This document shows positions 5,648 to 6,096 of a DNA stretch of 6,096 nucleotides, piece after piece. The position numbers and the translations under genes were made by a program. The stretch lies in NCBI GenBank assembly GCA_913056425.1, contig CAJXLR010000114.1:1-6096 (forward strand), in the 5' to 3' direction. Source of the stretch: an uncultured Bacteroidota bacterium. GTDB taxonomy: Bacteria > Bacteroidota > Bacteroidia > NS11-12g > UBA9320. Each line of letters begins with the position of its first letter. Positions within the stretch are counted from its first letter, which is position 1. Below the pieces are notes generated by a model. It saw only the letters and a program-made list of their open reading frames with translations. It was not told where the DNA came from and did no database searches.

Positions 5648-6096
5648 ATGACGGATGTATCAGTTATAGAAAACCAACTGAGTACGAATTTGTTTTCGAA
5701 TCTCTCAGCTCACGATCATGAGCAAATCCTAGTATGTAACGACAATAATACCGGACTTAAAGCTATTATAGCAATTCATAACACGGTACTTGGCCCAGGA
5801 TTGGGTGGTACCAGAATGTGGAACTATAATAACGAGTCGGAAGCTGTTCGCGACGTACTGCGTTTGAGTCGTGGTATGACGTACAAAGCGTCAATTTCAG
5901 GTCTAAACCTTGGTGGTGCAAAAGCCGTAATCATAGGCGATGCGAAAACCCAGAAAAATGAGGCGCTGATGCGTCGATTCGGACGTTTCGTAAACAACTT
6001 GGCAGGTAAGTATATCACTGCGGAGGATGTTGGAACAACAACTCAGGACATGGAATACGTAAACATGGAGACGAATTACGTAGTTGGTCTTCCTGA
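5648..6096 (+). CDS. Leucine dehydrogenase (Glu/Leu/Phe/Val dehydrogenase family), 5' part
   Basis: The first 149 codons are present and the frame is open to the window end, so the gene is cut by the edge and not broken. The full enzyme is usually about 350-370 residues. It catalyses the NAD-dependent oxidative deamination of branched-chain amino acids to 2-oxo acids and ammonia, in the cytosol. The N-terminal catalytic domain closely resembles Bacillus leucine dehydrogenase: GLKAIIAIHNTVLGPGLGG (36-54), TRMW (55-58), GMTYK with Lys80 and GLNLGGAK with Lys92 (equivalent to the substrate-binding and catalytic lysines Lys68 and Lys80 of the Bacillus enzymes), and YITAEDVGT (122-130). The NAD-binding domain lies beyond the window. 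Valine or phenylalanine preference cannot be excluded. The ATG at 5648 is chosen because it fits the family N-terminus with a short extension. It is divergent from the ABC gene across 82 bases. Confidence 0.92.
   Translation, partial: MTDVSVIENQLSTNLFSNLSAHDHEQILVCNDNNTGLKAIIAIHNTVLGPGLGGTRMWNYNNESEAVRDVLRLSRGMTYKASISGLNLGGAKAVIIGDAKTQKNEALMRRFGRFVNNLAGKYITAEDVGTTTQDMEYVNMETNYVVGLP

Noticed and set aside
5824..6018. A 64-codon minus-strand open frame at the right edge
   Set aside because: It is antisense to the leucine dehydrogenase coding region, whose protein motifs are unmistakable.

Overview
The window looks like AT-rich chromosomal DNA from a member of the Bacteroidota, most likely a flavobacterium-type lineage. 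This rests on several signs. A DUF3276/PUR-type protein and a DUF4199 membrane protein are present, both largely typical of this phylum. Upstream of the genes there are few Shine-Dalgarno sequences but there are TAnnTTTGC-like -7 boxes. A valine/leucine-type dehydrogenase of the Bacteroidota kind is also present. This is inference from protein families; no database search was run. All genes look like ordinary chromosomal housekeeping or accessory metabolism. I see no tRNA, rRNA, insertion sequence, CRISPR array or prophage gene.

Layout. (1) 42-872, plus strand: a TPR-repeat lipoprotein. (2) 873-3703, minus strand: a compact six-gene set, in transcription order DUF3276/PUR-like protein, DUF4199 membrane protein, SRPBCC (START-like) protein, PlsC-type acyltransferase, GatC, and PduO-type cobalamin adenosyltransferase. 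Junctions are a 20-base gap, a 4-base ATGA overlap, a 4-base ATGA overlap, a directly abutting TAAATG, and a 1-base TAATG overlap, so this is almost certainly one operon with translational coupling. It meets the TPR gene tail to tail with no intergenic base. (3) 3704-3792: a short gap with a clear intrinsic terminator for the ABC gene upstream on the minus strand. (4) 3793-5565, minus strand: a complete ABC exporter half-transporter. (5) 5566-5647: a divergent promoter region with two facing -7-like boxes arranged as an imperfect palindrome. (6) 5648 to the window end, plus strand: the first 149 codons of leucine (Glu/Leu/Phe/Val-type) dehydrogenase, cut by the window edge.

The operon mixes unrelated core functions: nucleic-acid binding, lipid acylation, tRNA amidation and cofactor activation. 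No single pathway joins them. The most interesting points are the purine-rich leader in front of the PUR-like gene, the Asp replacing the catalytic Glu in the ABC protein without a partner gene next door, and the face-to-face promoter palindrome between the ABC and dehydrogenase genes. I did not find evidence for a wholly new system.
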